A stretch of DNA of 19,382 bases from Akkermansiaceae bacterium UBA2367 (GCA_002344525.1 DDTJ01000011.1:20251-39632), one strand, 5' to 3'. Shown: positions 6,574 through 14,402, counted from the first letter of the stretch. Notes: generated from the sequence alone by a model not told the origin. A program made the numbers and translations.

Positions 6574-7761
6574 ATGGACGAGACTTTCGACCCCCGCCTT
6601 CCTTCCATCGAGCACCTCCGCGAACGGGCTCGACAACGCGTGCCGCGTTTCGCCTTCGAATACCTTGAGGGCGGCTGTCATGCCGAGGTGAACCTGCGCC
6701 GCAACACCGACGAGATCCGCGAGCTGCGGCTGCGCCCCTGGTATCTGCGCAACTACGCCGGAGCCGACCTGACGACGGAGCTGTTCGGCGAGGCCTACGC
6801 CGCCCCCTTCGGCGTCGCGCCCATCGGCCTGCAAGGGCTGCTCTGGCCCCGCGCCACGGAGATCCTCGCCAAGGCCGCGCACCATCACCGGCTGCCCTTC
6901 ATCCTCAGCACCGTGGCCACCGCCAGCATCGAGACCGTGGCGGAGCTCACCGAGGGCCGGGCCTGGTTCCAGCTCTACCATCCCGTCGAGGACAGCCTGC
7001 GCGACCAGTTGCTCGACCGCGCCGCCGCCGCCGGGTTGAAAGTACTCGTGATCCTCGCCGACACCCCCACCTTCGGCTACCGGCCCAAGGAAATCCGCAA
7101 CGGCCTCGCCATCCCTCCCCGGATGACCCTGCGCAACCTCCTCCAGATGGCCACCCGCCCGGCTTGGGCGCTGGGGCAGCTCTCCGTCGGGGCACCGGAA
7201 TTCGCCACGCTGAAACCCTACATCCCCGAGGGACTCGACATGAAGCATCTCGGACTCTTCATGAACCGCACCTTCTCCGGTCGCCTCGACCCCGCGCGGA
7301 TCGCGGCCTTGCGGGCGCGGTGGCAGGGAAAGCTCGTCGTCAAAGGCGTCGTCACCGAAGAGGACGCGGAGACGGCGGTGAATATCGGCGCGGACGGGAT
7401 CATCGTCTCGAACCACGGAGGGCGGCAGCTCGACAACGGCGAATCGACGATCCGCCCCCTCACCAGGCTGGCGGAGTCCTTTGGCAACCGCCTCGCCGTG
7501 ATGATGGACAGCGGGATGCGCTCCGGCCCGGACATCGGGAACGCGCTCGCCAGCGGGGCGAAGTTCACCTTCCTCGGGCGCTCTTTCATGTATGGCGTCT
7601 GCGCCCTCGGCGAACGGGGCGGCGACCACACCATGACGATGCTGAAGCGGCAGTTGCGGCAGTTGATGGAGCAGATCGGCTGTGCCCGCGTCGCCGATTT
7701 CCCCGAGCACCTCGTCTCCGGGAAGGAGCAGTTTTTTCCAAGCGACAGACAAAAGAATTGA
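6574..7761 (+). CDS. FMN-dependent alpha-hydroxy-acid oxidase/dehydrogenase
   Basis: A 395-residue TIM-barrel flavoenzyme of the glycolate oxidase/L-lactate dehydrogenase (FMN) family, oxidising an L-2-hydroxyacid to the 2-ketoacid. Visible active-site elements are Y30 in FEYLEGG, K257 in VVKGV (flavin N1 side), and the catalytic base H281 with substrate-binding R284 in SNHGGRQLD. The phosphate-binding strand is MMDSGMRSGPDIGNALASGAKF. The start at 6574 is supported by the Shine-Dalgarno at 6561. Length and motif order are typical. The exact substrate (lactate, glycolate, mandelate or longer acids) cannot be read from the sequence. Its neighbours are an orphan antitoxin gene and a tRNA gene, so it probably has its own transcript. 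Confidence 0.92.
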   Translation: MDETFDPRLPSIEHLRERARQRVPRFAFEYLEGGCHAEVNLRRNTDEIRELRLRPWYLRNYAGADLTTELFGEAYAAPFGVAPIGLQGLLWPRATEILAKAAHHHRLPFILSTVATASIETVAELTEGRAWFQLYHPVEDSLRDQLLDRAAAAGLKVLVILADTPTFGYRPKEIRNGLAIPPRMTLRNLLQMATRPAWALGQLSVGAPEFATLKPYIPEGLDMKHLGLFMNRTFSGRLDPARIAALRARWQGKLVVKGVVTEEDAETAVNIGADGIIVSNHGGRQLDNGESTIRPLTRLAESFGNRLAVMMDSGMRSGPDIGNALASGAKFTFLGRSFMYGVCALGERGGDHTMTMLKRQLRQLMEQIGCARVADFPEHLVSGKEQFFPSDRQKN

Positions 7762-7837
7762 CGCCCCCCGCCATCACGGGCATCGTTCCAGTCCGTCCCC
7801 GCGCCAGCGGCGTGGCGGAGACATTTCATTTCGACAG

Positions 7838-7925
7838 GGTCAGGTGGCTGAGTGGTCGAAAGCACTTCTTTGCTAAAGAAGCGTGCCCCAAAAGGGTACC
7901 GAGGGTTCGAATCCCTCCCTGACCG
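7838..7925 (+). tRNA. tRNA-Ser (anticodon GCU)
   Basis: An 88-nt class II tRNA. The acceptor stem GGTCAGG (7838-7844) pairs perfectly with CCTGACC (7918-7924), with G7925 as discriminator. The anticodon stem CTTCT/AGAAG (7865-7869/7877-7881) encloses loop TTGCTAA with anticodon GCT at 7872-7874, reading AGC and AGU. The long variable arm (about 7882-7900) is characteristic of serine tRNA. The T arm is GAGGG/CCCTC around TTCGAAT (7901-7917). CCA is not encoded. A T-run follows at once. Confidence 0.97.
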
Positions 7926-7932
7926 TTTTTTT
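7926..7932 (+). terminator. T-run terminator after tRNA-Ser
   Basis: Seven consecutive T residues directly follow the tRNA. The GC-rich acceptor stem of the tRNA itself may serve as the upstream hairpin. Confidence 0.5.
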
Positions 7933-8008
7933 GAAAACCGCAGCGGGACGAACGCAATCAATCCCTCCCTGCTCCGCTTCCGACGGGGCATCCGGCGGAA
8001 ATCCTTCC

Positions 8009-8917
8009 TCAACGCGACAGCCCGAAATGCCGGGCGATCCTGTCTGCGGTCTCCATGGGGGGTTCGTCGTGGGGCACGGGCAGTTTCAGGAAGTCCGCTT
8101 CGCGTTTGAACCAGGTCTCCTGCCGCTTTGCGTAGCGGCGCGTGGCGAGACGGATGGCTTCCTGGCAATCGGCCTCGTCGGTCCCTCCGACGAGGAGGGA
8201 GCGGATCTCCCTCAAGCCGATGGCCTTCTCCGCCGTGGCGGAGAGGGGGCCGAGGCGCGCGACTTCGGTCACGGCCCCGGCTGCTAACATTGCGGCGGTG
8301 CGGCGGACGATGCGCTCGTCGAGGTCGGCGCGGTCGCGGTGCAGGTGGACGGCTCGGATCGCCGGCGAATTCTCGGCCCATTCGGCTTTCAGTTCCGAAG
8401 CGGCCCGGTCGGACAGGAGGCAGATTTCGAGGTTCCGCGTCACGTAGCGGCGGTTTTTCAGGTTCGTCTCTGCGGCTCCGGCGGGATCGAGGACGCGGTA
8501 GCGGGCGACGAGATCGTCGAGGCCGAGCGAGTCCAGTTCGGCCCGCAGGGCGGCGTCGCCTTTCGGCACGGGCGCGAGGCCGTGGGTGATGGCTTTCAGA
8601 TAGAGGCCACTGCCGCCGACGACGAGGGGCAGGGCCCGCCGGGAGATTTCGGCGATGGCGGCTTTGGCCTTGGTCGCGAAGGCGGCGGCGGCGTTCTCCT
8701 CCGCCGGGTCGAGGACGCCGAAGAGATGGTGGGGGCAGAGGGTGCGCTCCTCCGGCGTCGGCGCGGCGGAGAGGATTTCGAAGCCGCGATAGGCTTGGAA
8801 GGCGTCGGCGTTGACGATCTCCACGGGCGGCGCGAGCCGCGCGAGGGCGAGGGCCACGGCGGTCTTCCCGCAACCGGTCGGTCCGGCGAGGTAGATCGGG
8901 TCGCGGGGCGGGTTCAT
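8009..8917 (-). CDS. miaA: tRNA dimethylallyltransferase
   Basis: A 302-residue enzyme that transfers dimethylallyl from DMAPP to N6 of A37 in tRNAs reading UNN codons. The P-loop GPTGCGKT sits at residues 12-19 from the chosen ATG (8917), the standard MiaA position. An in-frame TTG 21 codons upstream would put the terminator hairpin inside the coding region, so I reject it. Other MiaA signatures are the NADAFQAYRG segment (the usual DS(M/F)Q-like site, here with alanine in place of serine), PHHLFGVLDP, VGGSGLYLKAI, and C-terminal RYAKRQETWFKR. No Shine-Dalgarno is visible; a terminator-like hairpin ends 13 nt upstream. It reads away from the tRNA gene's 3' end. Confidence 0.95.
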   Translation of the reverse strand: MNPPRDPIYLAGPTGCGKTAVALALARLAPPVEIVNADAFQAYRGFEILSAAPTPEERTLCPHHLFGVLDPAEENAAAAFATKAKAAIAEISRRALPLVVGGSGLYLKAITHGLAPVPKGDAALRAELDSLGLDDLVARYRVLDPAGAAETNLKNRRYVTRNLEICLLSDRAASELKAEWAENSPAIRAVHLHRDRADLDERIVRRTAAMLAAGAVTEVARLGPLSATAEKAIGLREIRSLLVGGTDEADCQEAIRLATRRYAKRQETWFKREADFLKLPVPHDEPPMETADRIARHFGLSR

Positions 8918-8930
8918 GCGGGAGGGGAAC

Positions 8931-8965
8931 AAAAAACCCTCTTCGATGCGGGACCGAAGAGGGTT
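8931..8965 (-). terminator. Rho-independent terminator after the LsrF-like gene
   Basis: On the minus strand a perfect 11-bp stem (arms 8955-8965 and 8935-8945, AACCCTCTTCG type) with a 9-nt loop runs into a T-run (8931-8936). It lies 40 nt after the aldolase stop and only 13 nt before the miaA start codon. It may therefore also act as a leader attenuator if transcription continues into miaA. Confidence 0.9.
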
Positions 8966-9005
8966 CGATGCTCGATTCAAGAGGGTCGTGTCCGACCGGG
9001 CCGGG

Positions 9006-9908
9006 TCACTTCCCTTCCTCGGCCTTGAGGGTGTTGTAGAGCTCGAAGGCCTCCTCGGGCTTGAGCCCTTCGTGGACGACGCCGCGAACGGCCTTCATCA
9101 TCGGCACGGGGGCGTCGGACTGGAAGATGTTGCGGCCCATGTCGACGCCGGAGGCGCCGGATTCGCAGGCCTCGTAGGCCATCTTGAGGGCGTCGAGCTC
9201 GGGGCGCTTCTTGCCGCCGGCGATGACGATGGGGACGGGGCAGCAGCTCGTGATGGTGTCGAACTCCTCGTCGGTGTGGTAGCACTTCACGAGGTGGCAG
9301 CCCAGCTCGGCCATGATGCGGGTGGCGAGGCGGAAGTATTTCGGGGTGCGCTCCATGTTCGTGCCCACGGCGACGACGCCCATCACGGCGATGCCGTAGC
9401 GGTTCGCTTGGTCGATGAGGCGGACCATGTTCTGGATGGTGTTGCGCTCGTGCTCGGAGCCGATGAAGACCTGCACGGCGAGGACGCTGGCGTTGAGGCG
9501 GATGGCCTCCTCGATGGAGCAGGCGAGGACTTCGTCGCTGAGGGAGTCGGGCCGGGCCATGGAGGTGCCGCCGGAGGCGCGCAGGGCGATGGCCTTCTGC
9601 GTGCTCGCGGGGATGACGGCGCGCTGGATGCCGCGGGTGAGCATGAGGCAGTCGCAGTAGGGCTCGAGGGGGAGGATGGTCTGGTCGACGCGCTCGAGGC
9701 CGGTGGTGGGACCTTGGAAATAGCCGTGGTCGAAGGCCAGCATGATGGTGCGGCCGTTCTTGGGGTTGAAGACCTTGGAAAGGCGGTTCTTGAGGCCCCA
9801 GTCGTATTGGTGCGAGCCTTTCAGGAAGAAGCCGGGGGCCTCCTGCGTCACGTCGGTGAAATATTCCTTGTCCTTCTTCTCCTGCTTGGTTCCGTCGAGG
9901 TCTGCCAT
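9006..9908 (-). CDS. lsrF: LsrF-type class I aldolase/thiolase
   Basis: A 300-residue TIM-barrel protein of the DeoC/LacD class I aldolase group. It resembles LsrF (3-hydroxy-5-phosphonooxypentane-2,4-dione thiolase) throughout. Shared stretches include the opening MADLD, DWGLKNRLSKVFNPK, MLAFDHGYFQGPTTGLERVD, PVPIVIAGGKK and GASGVDMGRNIFQSD. The Schiff-base lysine is expected at K208 (HLVKCYH), with D60/H61 in the FDHGYF motif. In enteric bacteria LsrF handles phosphorylated AI-2. Here no lsr transporter, kinase or LsrG lies nearby, so the substrate is uncertain and a sugar-phosphate aldolase role is equally possible. The symbol denotes homology only. A hexamer repeat tract lies in the upstream region and a strong terminator follows. 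Confidence 0.85.
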   Translation of the reverse strand: MADLDGTKQEKKDKEYFTDVTQEAPGFFLKGSHQYDWGLKNRLSKVFNPKNGRTIMLAFDHGYFQGPTTGLERVDQTILPLEPYCDCLMLTRGIQRAVIPASTQKAIALRASGGTSMARPDSLSDEVLACSIEEAIRLNASVLAVQVFIGSEHERNTIQNMVRLIDQANRYGIAVMGVVAVGTNMERTPKYFRLATRIMAELGCHLVKCYHTDEEFDTITSCCPVPIVIAGGKKRPELDALKMAYEACESGASGVDMGRNIFQSDAPVPMMKAVRGVVHEGLKPEEAFELYNTLKAEEGK

Positions 9909-10002
9909 GGTGGTTTTTTCTGGTTTGGGATTGAAGAGGGAGCTTCGTGGGGACGAGGGCGGGGGTCAATGCCGGATTGCGCAGGGCTTGAGTCGGTTCA
10001 CC

Positions 10003-10060
10003 ACTCTTACTCTTACTCTTACTCTTACTCTTACTCTTACTCTTACTCTTACTCTTACTC
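10003..10060. repeat. Hexanucleotide tandem repeat (ACTCTT)9.7
   Basis: Nine perfect copies of ACTCTT followed by ACTC, 58 nt in all, with no mismatch. It continues into degenerate TACTC/ATCCTC units up to about 10080. A partly complementary tract follows at 10089-10103 (GAGTATGAGTATGAG), so the whole 10003-10103 stretch forms a degenerate dyad. It sits about 95 nt upstream of the LsrF-like start and just past the FHA gene stop. Related TACTC/GAGTA units recur at 10645-10743. Confidence 0.97.
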
Positions 10061-10113
10061 GTCCTCCTACTCATCCTCCACCCCTTTCGAGTATGAGTAT
10101 GAGGGATGGGGCG

Positions 10114-10575
10114 TCACACCGCTTTGGCGCTTTCCCTCGCGGCTTTGGCCATGGCGGCGGCGACGGGATTGATGGCGGGGCGCGGGGAGGCTTCGGGCTT
10201 CTCCAAGCGGCGGGTCACCGAGCCGGCCACGGTGGGGCCTTCGACGCGGTCGCGGATTTCGTGGACGCGGACGAAGCGAGCCTTCGCCACGAGACCGAGG
10301 AGGAGGAGGTCGCCGTCGTGCAGCTCGCGGGCTTCCTCGCCGAGGGCTTCGCCGTTGAGCCGGGTTCCGTTGGTCGAACCGAGGTCGGCCACTTCATAGC
10401 TGCCCGAGGCGGTGCGGCGGAGTTCGCAATGCTTCGCGGAGACCGCGTCCTCCTCGACGACGACGGCGTTCCCCTGGACCCGACCGAGACGGATGGAGGC
10501 GGCGTTGAGGAGGTAGTGGCGGGGCGGGCAACCGGGAAGCTCGACGACGAGGTTGTGAAGGGGTTTGGCGCTCAT
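10114..10575 (-). CDS. FHA-domain protein
   Basis: A 153-residue cytoplasmic protein made of one forkhead-associated domain (about residues 5-105) and a short Ala-rich tail. The phosphothreonine-binding signatures are intact: G31-R32 (IRLGR), S46 and H49 (SAKHCEL), and the STNGTRLNG loop with S67 and N69. FHA domains bind phosphothreonine peptides and commonly partner Ser/Thr kinases or secretion systems; no kinase is in this window. The gene lies between two TACTC-type repeat elements and follows the SGNH hydrolase on the same strand after 178 nt. No Shine-Dalgarno is visible. Confidence 0.9.
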   Translation of the reverse strand: MSAKPLHNLVVELPGCPPRHYLLNAASIRLGRVQGNAVVVEEDAVSAKHCELRRTASGSYEVADLGSTNGTRLNGEALGEEARELHDGDLLLLGLVAKARFVRVHEIRDRVEGPTVAGSVTRRLEKPEASPRPAINPVAAAMAKAARESAKAV

Positions 10576-10644
10576 GGAAAGCGCGAGCGTAGGAAAAATG
10601 GCGGGGGGATGTCAATGCTGCTCGCGGCGTTTTTTCTCTCTTGC

Positions 10645-10743
10645 TCTTACTCCTTACTCCCTACTCTTACCTCTTACTCGAAATCGGACGTCCATCGACG
10701 CTCGGGAGGAGTAAGAGGTAAGAGTAGGGAGTAAAGAGTAAGA
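10645..10743. repeat. Long inverted repeat of TACTC/GAGTA units
   Basis: Two 35-nt arms (10645-10679 and 10709-10743) are reverse complements with a single mismatch, separated by a 29-nt loop that contains the palindrome GGACGTCC. The arms are low complexity, built of CTTACTC-type units like those at 10003-10060. It lies between the SGNH hydrolase stop and the FHA start (both minus strand). It could stop or attenuate transcription there, or be a dispersed repeat. It lacks a clean T-run. Confidence 0.92.
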
Positions 10744-10753
10744 AGGTGAGCCT

Positions 10754-11479
10754 TCAAATCCCCACGGCCCCCCGCCAGACCTTGGCCATCAACCCATGCC
10801 CGGCTTGGGTCGGATGCACGCCATCGGCGGCCCAGTAGGCGGGTTCGGTCCCGGCGGCGACGGCTTGGTCGAAGGCTTCCTGGAAAGGCACCCATATCGC
10901 CCCGGCACCTTTCGCAACCTCGGCGGCGAAGGCGCGACGGGTTTCGAATTCGGGGAACCACGAGTCGTTCACCGCGCCGCAGCGCAGGACGAAAGGCTCG
11001 CAGATAGCCAAGGTGACGCCGGGAAGGGCTTCTTTCGTCTGTCGCAGCAGGTCGGCGAAGCCGTCGCGGTAGATCTCCGGGGTGCCGTCGTATTTCCCGT
11101 TCAGTTTGTGCCAGATGTCGTTGACCCCGATAAGGATGCTGAGGACGGCGGGCTTCAGGTCGAGGCAGTCCTTCTGCCAGCGGGCGGCGAGGTCGGGCAC
11201 TTTGTTGCCGGAGATGCCGCGGTTGTAGATGGAGAGCCCGAGCGGGGCGTGGTCGGCGAGGAGCTGCCCGGCGAGGTGGAAGGGGTAGCCCCGGCCGAGC
11301 ATGGCGGGGTGGTTCGCGTTGCCTTCGGCGTTGCGGTCGCGTCCGGCATCGGTGATGGAGTCGCCTTGGAAGAGGATCGTGGCCCCCGCGTCGAGCTTCG
11401 GGGCGGCGGAGGCGGTGCGAGGAAGCAGGGCCGCGGCAGAGCCAGCGGCGGTGAGGGAGAGGAGGTGGCGGCGGTTCAT
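10754..11479 (-). CDS. Exported SGNH/GDSL hydrolase (acetylesterase-like)
   Basis: A 241-residue esterase. The start at 11479 is followed by a Tat-like leader (MNRRHLLSLTAAGSAAALL, ending in an Ala-rich cleavage site near residue 25). The four SGNH blocks are present: catalytic S41 in GDSIT, G in NRGISG, N in IGVND, and D219/H222 in DGVHP. Family relatives include rhamnogalacturonan and xylan acetylesterases and phospholipases. The neighbouring pectate-lyase-like gene favours removal of acetyl groups from pectin (inference). It is the last gene of the minus-strand block, 41 nt after the lyase. Confidence 0.9.
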   Translation of the reverse strand: MNRRHLLSLTAAGSAAALLPRTASAAPKLDAGATILFQGDSITDAGRDRNAEGNANHPAMLGRGYPFHLAGQLLADHAPLGLSIYNRGISGNKVPDLAARWQKDCLDLKPAVLSILIGVNDIWHKLNGKYDGTPEIYRDGFADLLRQTKEALPGVTLAICEPFVLRCGAVNDSWFPEFETRRAFAAEVAKGAGAIWVPFQEAFDQAVAAGTEPAYWAADGVHPTQAGHGLMAKVWRGAVGI

Positions 11480-11488
11480 CGTTTCGGA

Positions 11489-11509
11489 GTAAAAGGTGAA
11501 AGGTGGGAC
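11489..11509. repeat. Degenerate period-7 string between lyase and esterase genes
   Basis: The units GTAAAAG, GTGAAAG and GTGGGAC follow one another in phase, in the 41-nt spacer before the SGNH hydrolase start. On the transcribed minus strand they read as pyrimidine-rich CTTTCAC-type units. Copy number is low, so this could be chance. Confidence 0.4.
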
Positions 11510-11520
11510 TTTGAGAGGAT

Positions 11521-12954
11521 TTATGAGTTTTTGAAGGCTTTCACGTAGGCGGACATGGCGTTGAGGTGCTTCACGAAGAGTTCGGCGCTGATTTCGTCCT
11601 TGTCGAGCCAGATGCCGTCCTCGGTTTGCGTGCCGAGGGCGGTCTTGACTTTCTCGCGCAGGTTGCGGGCGGCTTTGGCCCGACGCTCGGGGGTGTCGGG
11701 AGGCCGACGCGAGGCGAGCAAGTCTTCGCGCGGTTTGGCGAGGTCGGCGCGGAGGCGTTCGACTTTGTTGACGAGATAGTCGGACTGGAAGCTGTAGTGC
11801 GAGGGCAGGTTCGAGTCGTCGTAGGTCAGCCGGTAAGTCCCGGCTTCGCAGTAGAGCGGGCGGTTCGTGCCGAATTCGTAGAAGCGCGACCATTTCCCGT
11901 TGGAAAGGCGGCTTTTCTCCAGCCAGTCGAGGGCGGCGGAGAGGGTGTCGCGGTATTTTCCTTCGCCGGTGGCGAGCCAGATTTCGAAAAGGGTGAGGCA
12001 GGCCCCGTAGGACTCGGACGAACTGAGGGCGGGTGGCTCGAACTTGCGCGCCCAGGACGGGACCATCTCCGCGTCGTATTGCTGCGCCCAGCCGGGCTGG
12101 TCGCCGTCGAACTGGGCGAGGAGGAGGAAGTCGCCGCAACGCTTCGCCGAGTCGAGGTAGCGGGTTTCCCCGGTCAACTCGTGGGCGCGCAGCATCAGGT
12201 GGACGAGTTCTTCGAGGTTGCCGTCGTTGAGGGTGTGGTAGCCATGATATTTCTCCTTCGGCCATTCGCGCGGCCATTCGGCGGGGATTTCCGCTTTCTT
12301 CACGAGGCCGTCGGCGGGAGCCGCCCCGCTGAACTGCTGCGGCCACGAGCCGATCCTCGTCTGCACGGCGAGGACGTGGTCGAAGGCGTATCGCAGGGCG
12401 TCTTGGAGTTCCGGGTCCGCCTTCCCGGCCGGGGTGTGGGCGAGTTCGAGGAGGAGGAGCATCGCCGACTGGGTCTTGTTGTCGTCGAGGGTGGAGAGGT
12501 TGGCGCGTTTGCCCTTCTCCGTGTCGCCTGCGAGAACCTGTTTTCTCAGAAAGCGGCGCTGCGCGTCCTCCCCGCCGAAATCGAAGTCGTCGGACCAGCC
12601 GCCCGATTCGAGCTGGCAGTCGATCAGGGCGCGGGCCGCGCCTCTGGCCCCTTCGAGGAAGGCTTCGTCCCCCGTGGCCTCGTAGGCTCTCAGCATGGCG
12701 AGGCCGACGGTGGGGGTGCCGGGCGGCTGGATCGAGATGAGGTTTTCGCCCTCGCGGTGCTCGCTGCGTCCGGGGCCTGGACCGCGTTTCCACGAGGAAG
12801 CGTAGCCGCCATGGACGGCGAGCTTGGAGACATAAAAATCGTTCGCCTTCCGCATCGCCGCCGCCACTGCCACGGGGTCGGACAGATCGTCGGCGGCGAG
12901 CGACAGAGCCGGGAGCGCGAGGGCGGAGAGGACGGCGAACAGGCGGGTGCTCAT
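11521..12954 (-). CDS. Secreted pectate-lyase-like protein (PL10 type)
   Basis: A 477-residue protein. The start at 12954 gives a clear Sec signal (MSTRLFAVLSALALPALSLA). The mature part is an alpha/alpha-toroid-like repeat protein with motifs reminiscent of pectic acid lyase family 10: GGYASSWKR near the N-terminus, LDDNKTQSAM, GSWPQQF, YHTLNDGN and SYGACLTLFEIW. From memory this resembles the Pec_lyase (PF09492) family, which cleaves polygalacturonate by beta-elimination. Conserved-residue checking against a characterised PL10 was not possible, so the activity is provisional; a non-catalytic or other toroid hydrolase is the alternative. A lysine-rich C-terminal segment (about residues 400-477) looks like an added helical part. 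It follows the oxidoreductase by 14 nt, indicating co-transcription. Confidence 0.75.
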   Translation of the reverse strand: MSTRLFAVLSALALPALSLAADDLSDPVAVAAAMRKANDFYVSKLAVHGGYASSWKRGPGPGRSEHREGENLISIQPPGTPTVGLAMLRAYEATGDEAFLEGARGAARALIDCQLESGGWSDDFDFGGEDAQRRFLRKQVLAGDTEKGKRANLSTLDDNKTQSAMLLLLELAHTPAGKADPELQDALRYAFDHVLAVQTRIGSWPQQFSGAAPADGLVKKAEIPAEWPREWPKEKYHGYHTLNDGNLEELVHLMLRAHELTGETRYLDSAKRCGDFLLLAQFDGDQPGWAQQYDAEMVPSWARKFEPPALSSSESYGACLTLFEIWLATGEGKYRDTLSAALDWLEKSRLSNGKWSRFYEFGTNRPLYCEAGTYRLTYDDSNLPSHYSFQSDYLVNKVERLRADLAKPREDLLASRRPPDTPERRAKAARNLREKVKTALGTQTEDGIWLDKDEISAELFVKHLNAMSAYVKAFKNS

Positions 12955-12968
12955 GGAGAGGAGCGCCC

Positions 12969-14402
12969 TCAATACTCCCGGTCCTTCTTGATTCCCGGTT
13001 CGGGCACGGGGTATCTCCCGTCGGCGTCGGGCATCAGGGGCGAATCGGATTGCAGGGTCAGCTCGGCCACGTTCGGAGCCATGACGAACTCGCTGTTCAG
13101 CATCTGGTCGTAGGTCACGGTCTGCCCGGTGTGGGCGGCCATGCGGCCCATGGAGGTGACGGTGCTGGCGGCGACGCCGCGCTCGACTTCGTTGTAGGGC
13201 TTGTCCTCGCGGATGGCGTCGATGAGCGCCTCCCACTCGATGTCGTAGGGGTTGCCTTCGAGGCTCGCGCCGCGGTCACCGGTGGGGAAAGTCCAAATCA
13301 GGTTCGAGGGCGTGCCGCGCCAGTTCAGGTCGATGTTCTGGTCCGAGTAGAGGCGCGGGCGGGCGGGGACGTGGCCGGAGGAGGAGATCACAGCGGAACC
13401 CTTCGTGCCGTGGGCGTAGGCGGCGAACTCCTGGTGGCAGCCCGCGATGTTGCGCCCCTCGTAGATGGCCTTGGCCCCGTCCTTGAAGGTGTATTCGATA
13501 CTGTAGCTGTCGAAGTTCTGATCGACGGCTTCGAGGATCTTCCCGTTGCGCTCGACGGTCTTGTAGTGGCGCCCGCCGTAGCCCTTCGCCTCGATGGGGA
13601 AGTCGTTCTTGATCATGCACATCTCGTCGATGCCGTGGATGAAGAAGTCGCTGAAGGACCCGCCGCTGAGCCAGAGGAAGCTGTGGAAGTTCCGGATCTG
13701 ATACATCAGTTCGCTCTGGTCCGTGTCGTTCTTCGGCGTGAAGCAGGTGCCGATGGGGCCTTGGAGGCGATAGCTGCGGAGGAAGGTGATGTCGCCGATG
13801 GCCCCGTCGTCGATGCGCTTCTTCAGCTCGTTGCGGGCCTTGCAGTGGCGGCACATCAGGCCGACGCCGACCTTCAGGTTCTTCTCGACGGCCTTCTTGT
13901 TGATTTCAAGCAGCTTCCGGGCGGTGAAGCCGTCGGTGGTGACGGGCTTCTCCATGAAGACGTGGAGCCCCTTCTCGACGGCGTATTCGAACATGGGCCA
14001 GCGGAAGGCGACGGGAGTGGTGAGGATGACGATGTCGCCCGCCTTCAGCGAGTCCATCGCGTCGCGGTAGCCGTCGAAGCCGATGAAGCGCCGCTCGGGC
14101 GAGACATCGATCTTGTCTCCGACCTGGGGATCCTTGGAAAGGGTCTCGTGGCTGGTCTTCAACTTGTCGTCGAAGACATCGGCCATGGCGTGGAGCTTCA
14201 GCGGGCCGAGCGAGCCGGAGACGCTGAGGGCGTTCTTGACCGCCCCGGTGCCGCGCCCGCCGCAACCGACGACGGCGAGCTTCACTTCGTTGTTCTCCTG
14301 GGCGTGGACGTGGGGGATGGCGACGCCGGCGAGGACCGAGGCGCCGGCCACGGTCTTGATCGCGGAACGGCGGGTGGTGGGGATGTTTTGGTTTTCCGTC
14401 AT
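12969..14402 (-). CDS. Tat-exported Gfo/Idh/MocA-family oxidoreductase
   Basis: A 477-residue NAD(P)-dependent dehydrogenase-fold protein. A twin-arginine leader is visible (TTRRSAIKTVAGAS, with hydrophobic stretch to Ala-His-Ala near residue 34), so it is probably exported with its cofactor bound. The Rossmann motif is VVGCGGRGTGAV right after the leader. The family EKP motif is at residues 151-153 (VFMEKPVTT). C-terminal features are FSDFFIHGIDEM, GRNIAGCHQEFAAYAHGTKG and YDIEWEALIDAIRE. Members act on sugars, uronates or their derivatives, or as glycoside-cleaving oxidoreductases. The substrate is unknown; position directly before a pectate-lyase-like gene suggests a pectin-derived sugar (inference). 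Confidence 0.88.
   Translation of the reverse strand: MTENQNIPTTRRSAIKTVAGASVLAGVAIPHVHAQENNEVKLAVVGCGGRGTGAVKNALSVSGSLGPLKLHAMADVFDDKLKTSHETLSKDPQVGDKIDVSPERRFIGFDGYRDAMDSLKAGDIVILTTPVAFRWPMFEYAVEKGLHVFMEKPVTTDGFTARKLLEINKKAVEKNLKVGVGLMCRHCKARNELKKRIDDGAIGDITFLRSYRLQGPIGTCFTPKNDTDQSELMYQIRNFHSFLWLSGGSFSDFFIHGIDEMCMIKNDFPIEAKGYGGRHYKTVERNGKILEAVDQNFDSYSIEYTFKDGAKAIYEGRNIAGCHQEFAAYAHGTKGSAVISSSGHVPARPRLYSDQNIDLNWRGTPSNLIWTFPTGDRGASLEGNPYDIEWEALIDAIREDKPYNEVERGVAASTVTSMGRMAAHTGQTVTYDQMLNSEFVMAPNVAELTLQSDSPLMPDADGRYPVPEPGIKKDREY

Noticed and set aside
7218..8873. Long minus-strand open frame across the tRNA and part of two genes
   Set aside because: It overlaps the tRNA-Ser gene, the oxidase and miaA in a wrong frame. 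Its composition is Arg/Pro/Ser-rich and it carries no family motif.
8918..8980. Earlier TTG start for miaA
   Set aside because: It would translate through the terminator hairpin and add 21 residues before the P-loop, which in MiaA sits close to the N-terminus.
10003..10060. CRISPR array
   Set aside because: The units are 6 nt and contiguous with no spacers, so it is a simple sequence repeat.
11480..12793. Upstream extension of the SGNH hydrolase frame
   Set aside because: It lies in another frame of the pectate-lyase-like gene and is Arg/Pro-rich without motifs. The Tat-like leader at 11479 marks the true start.
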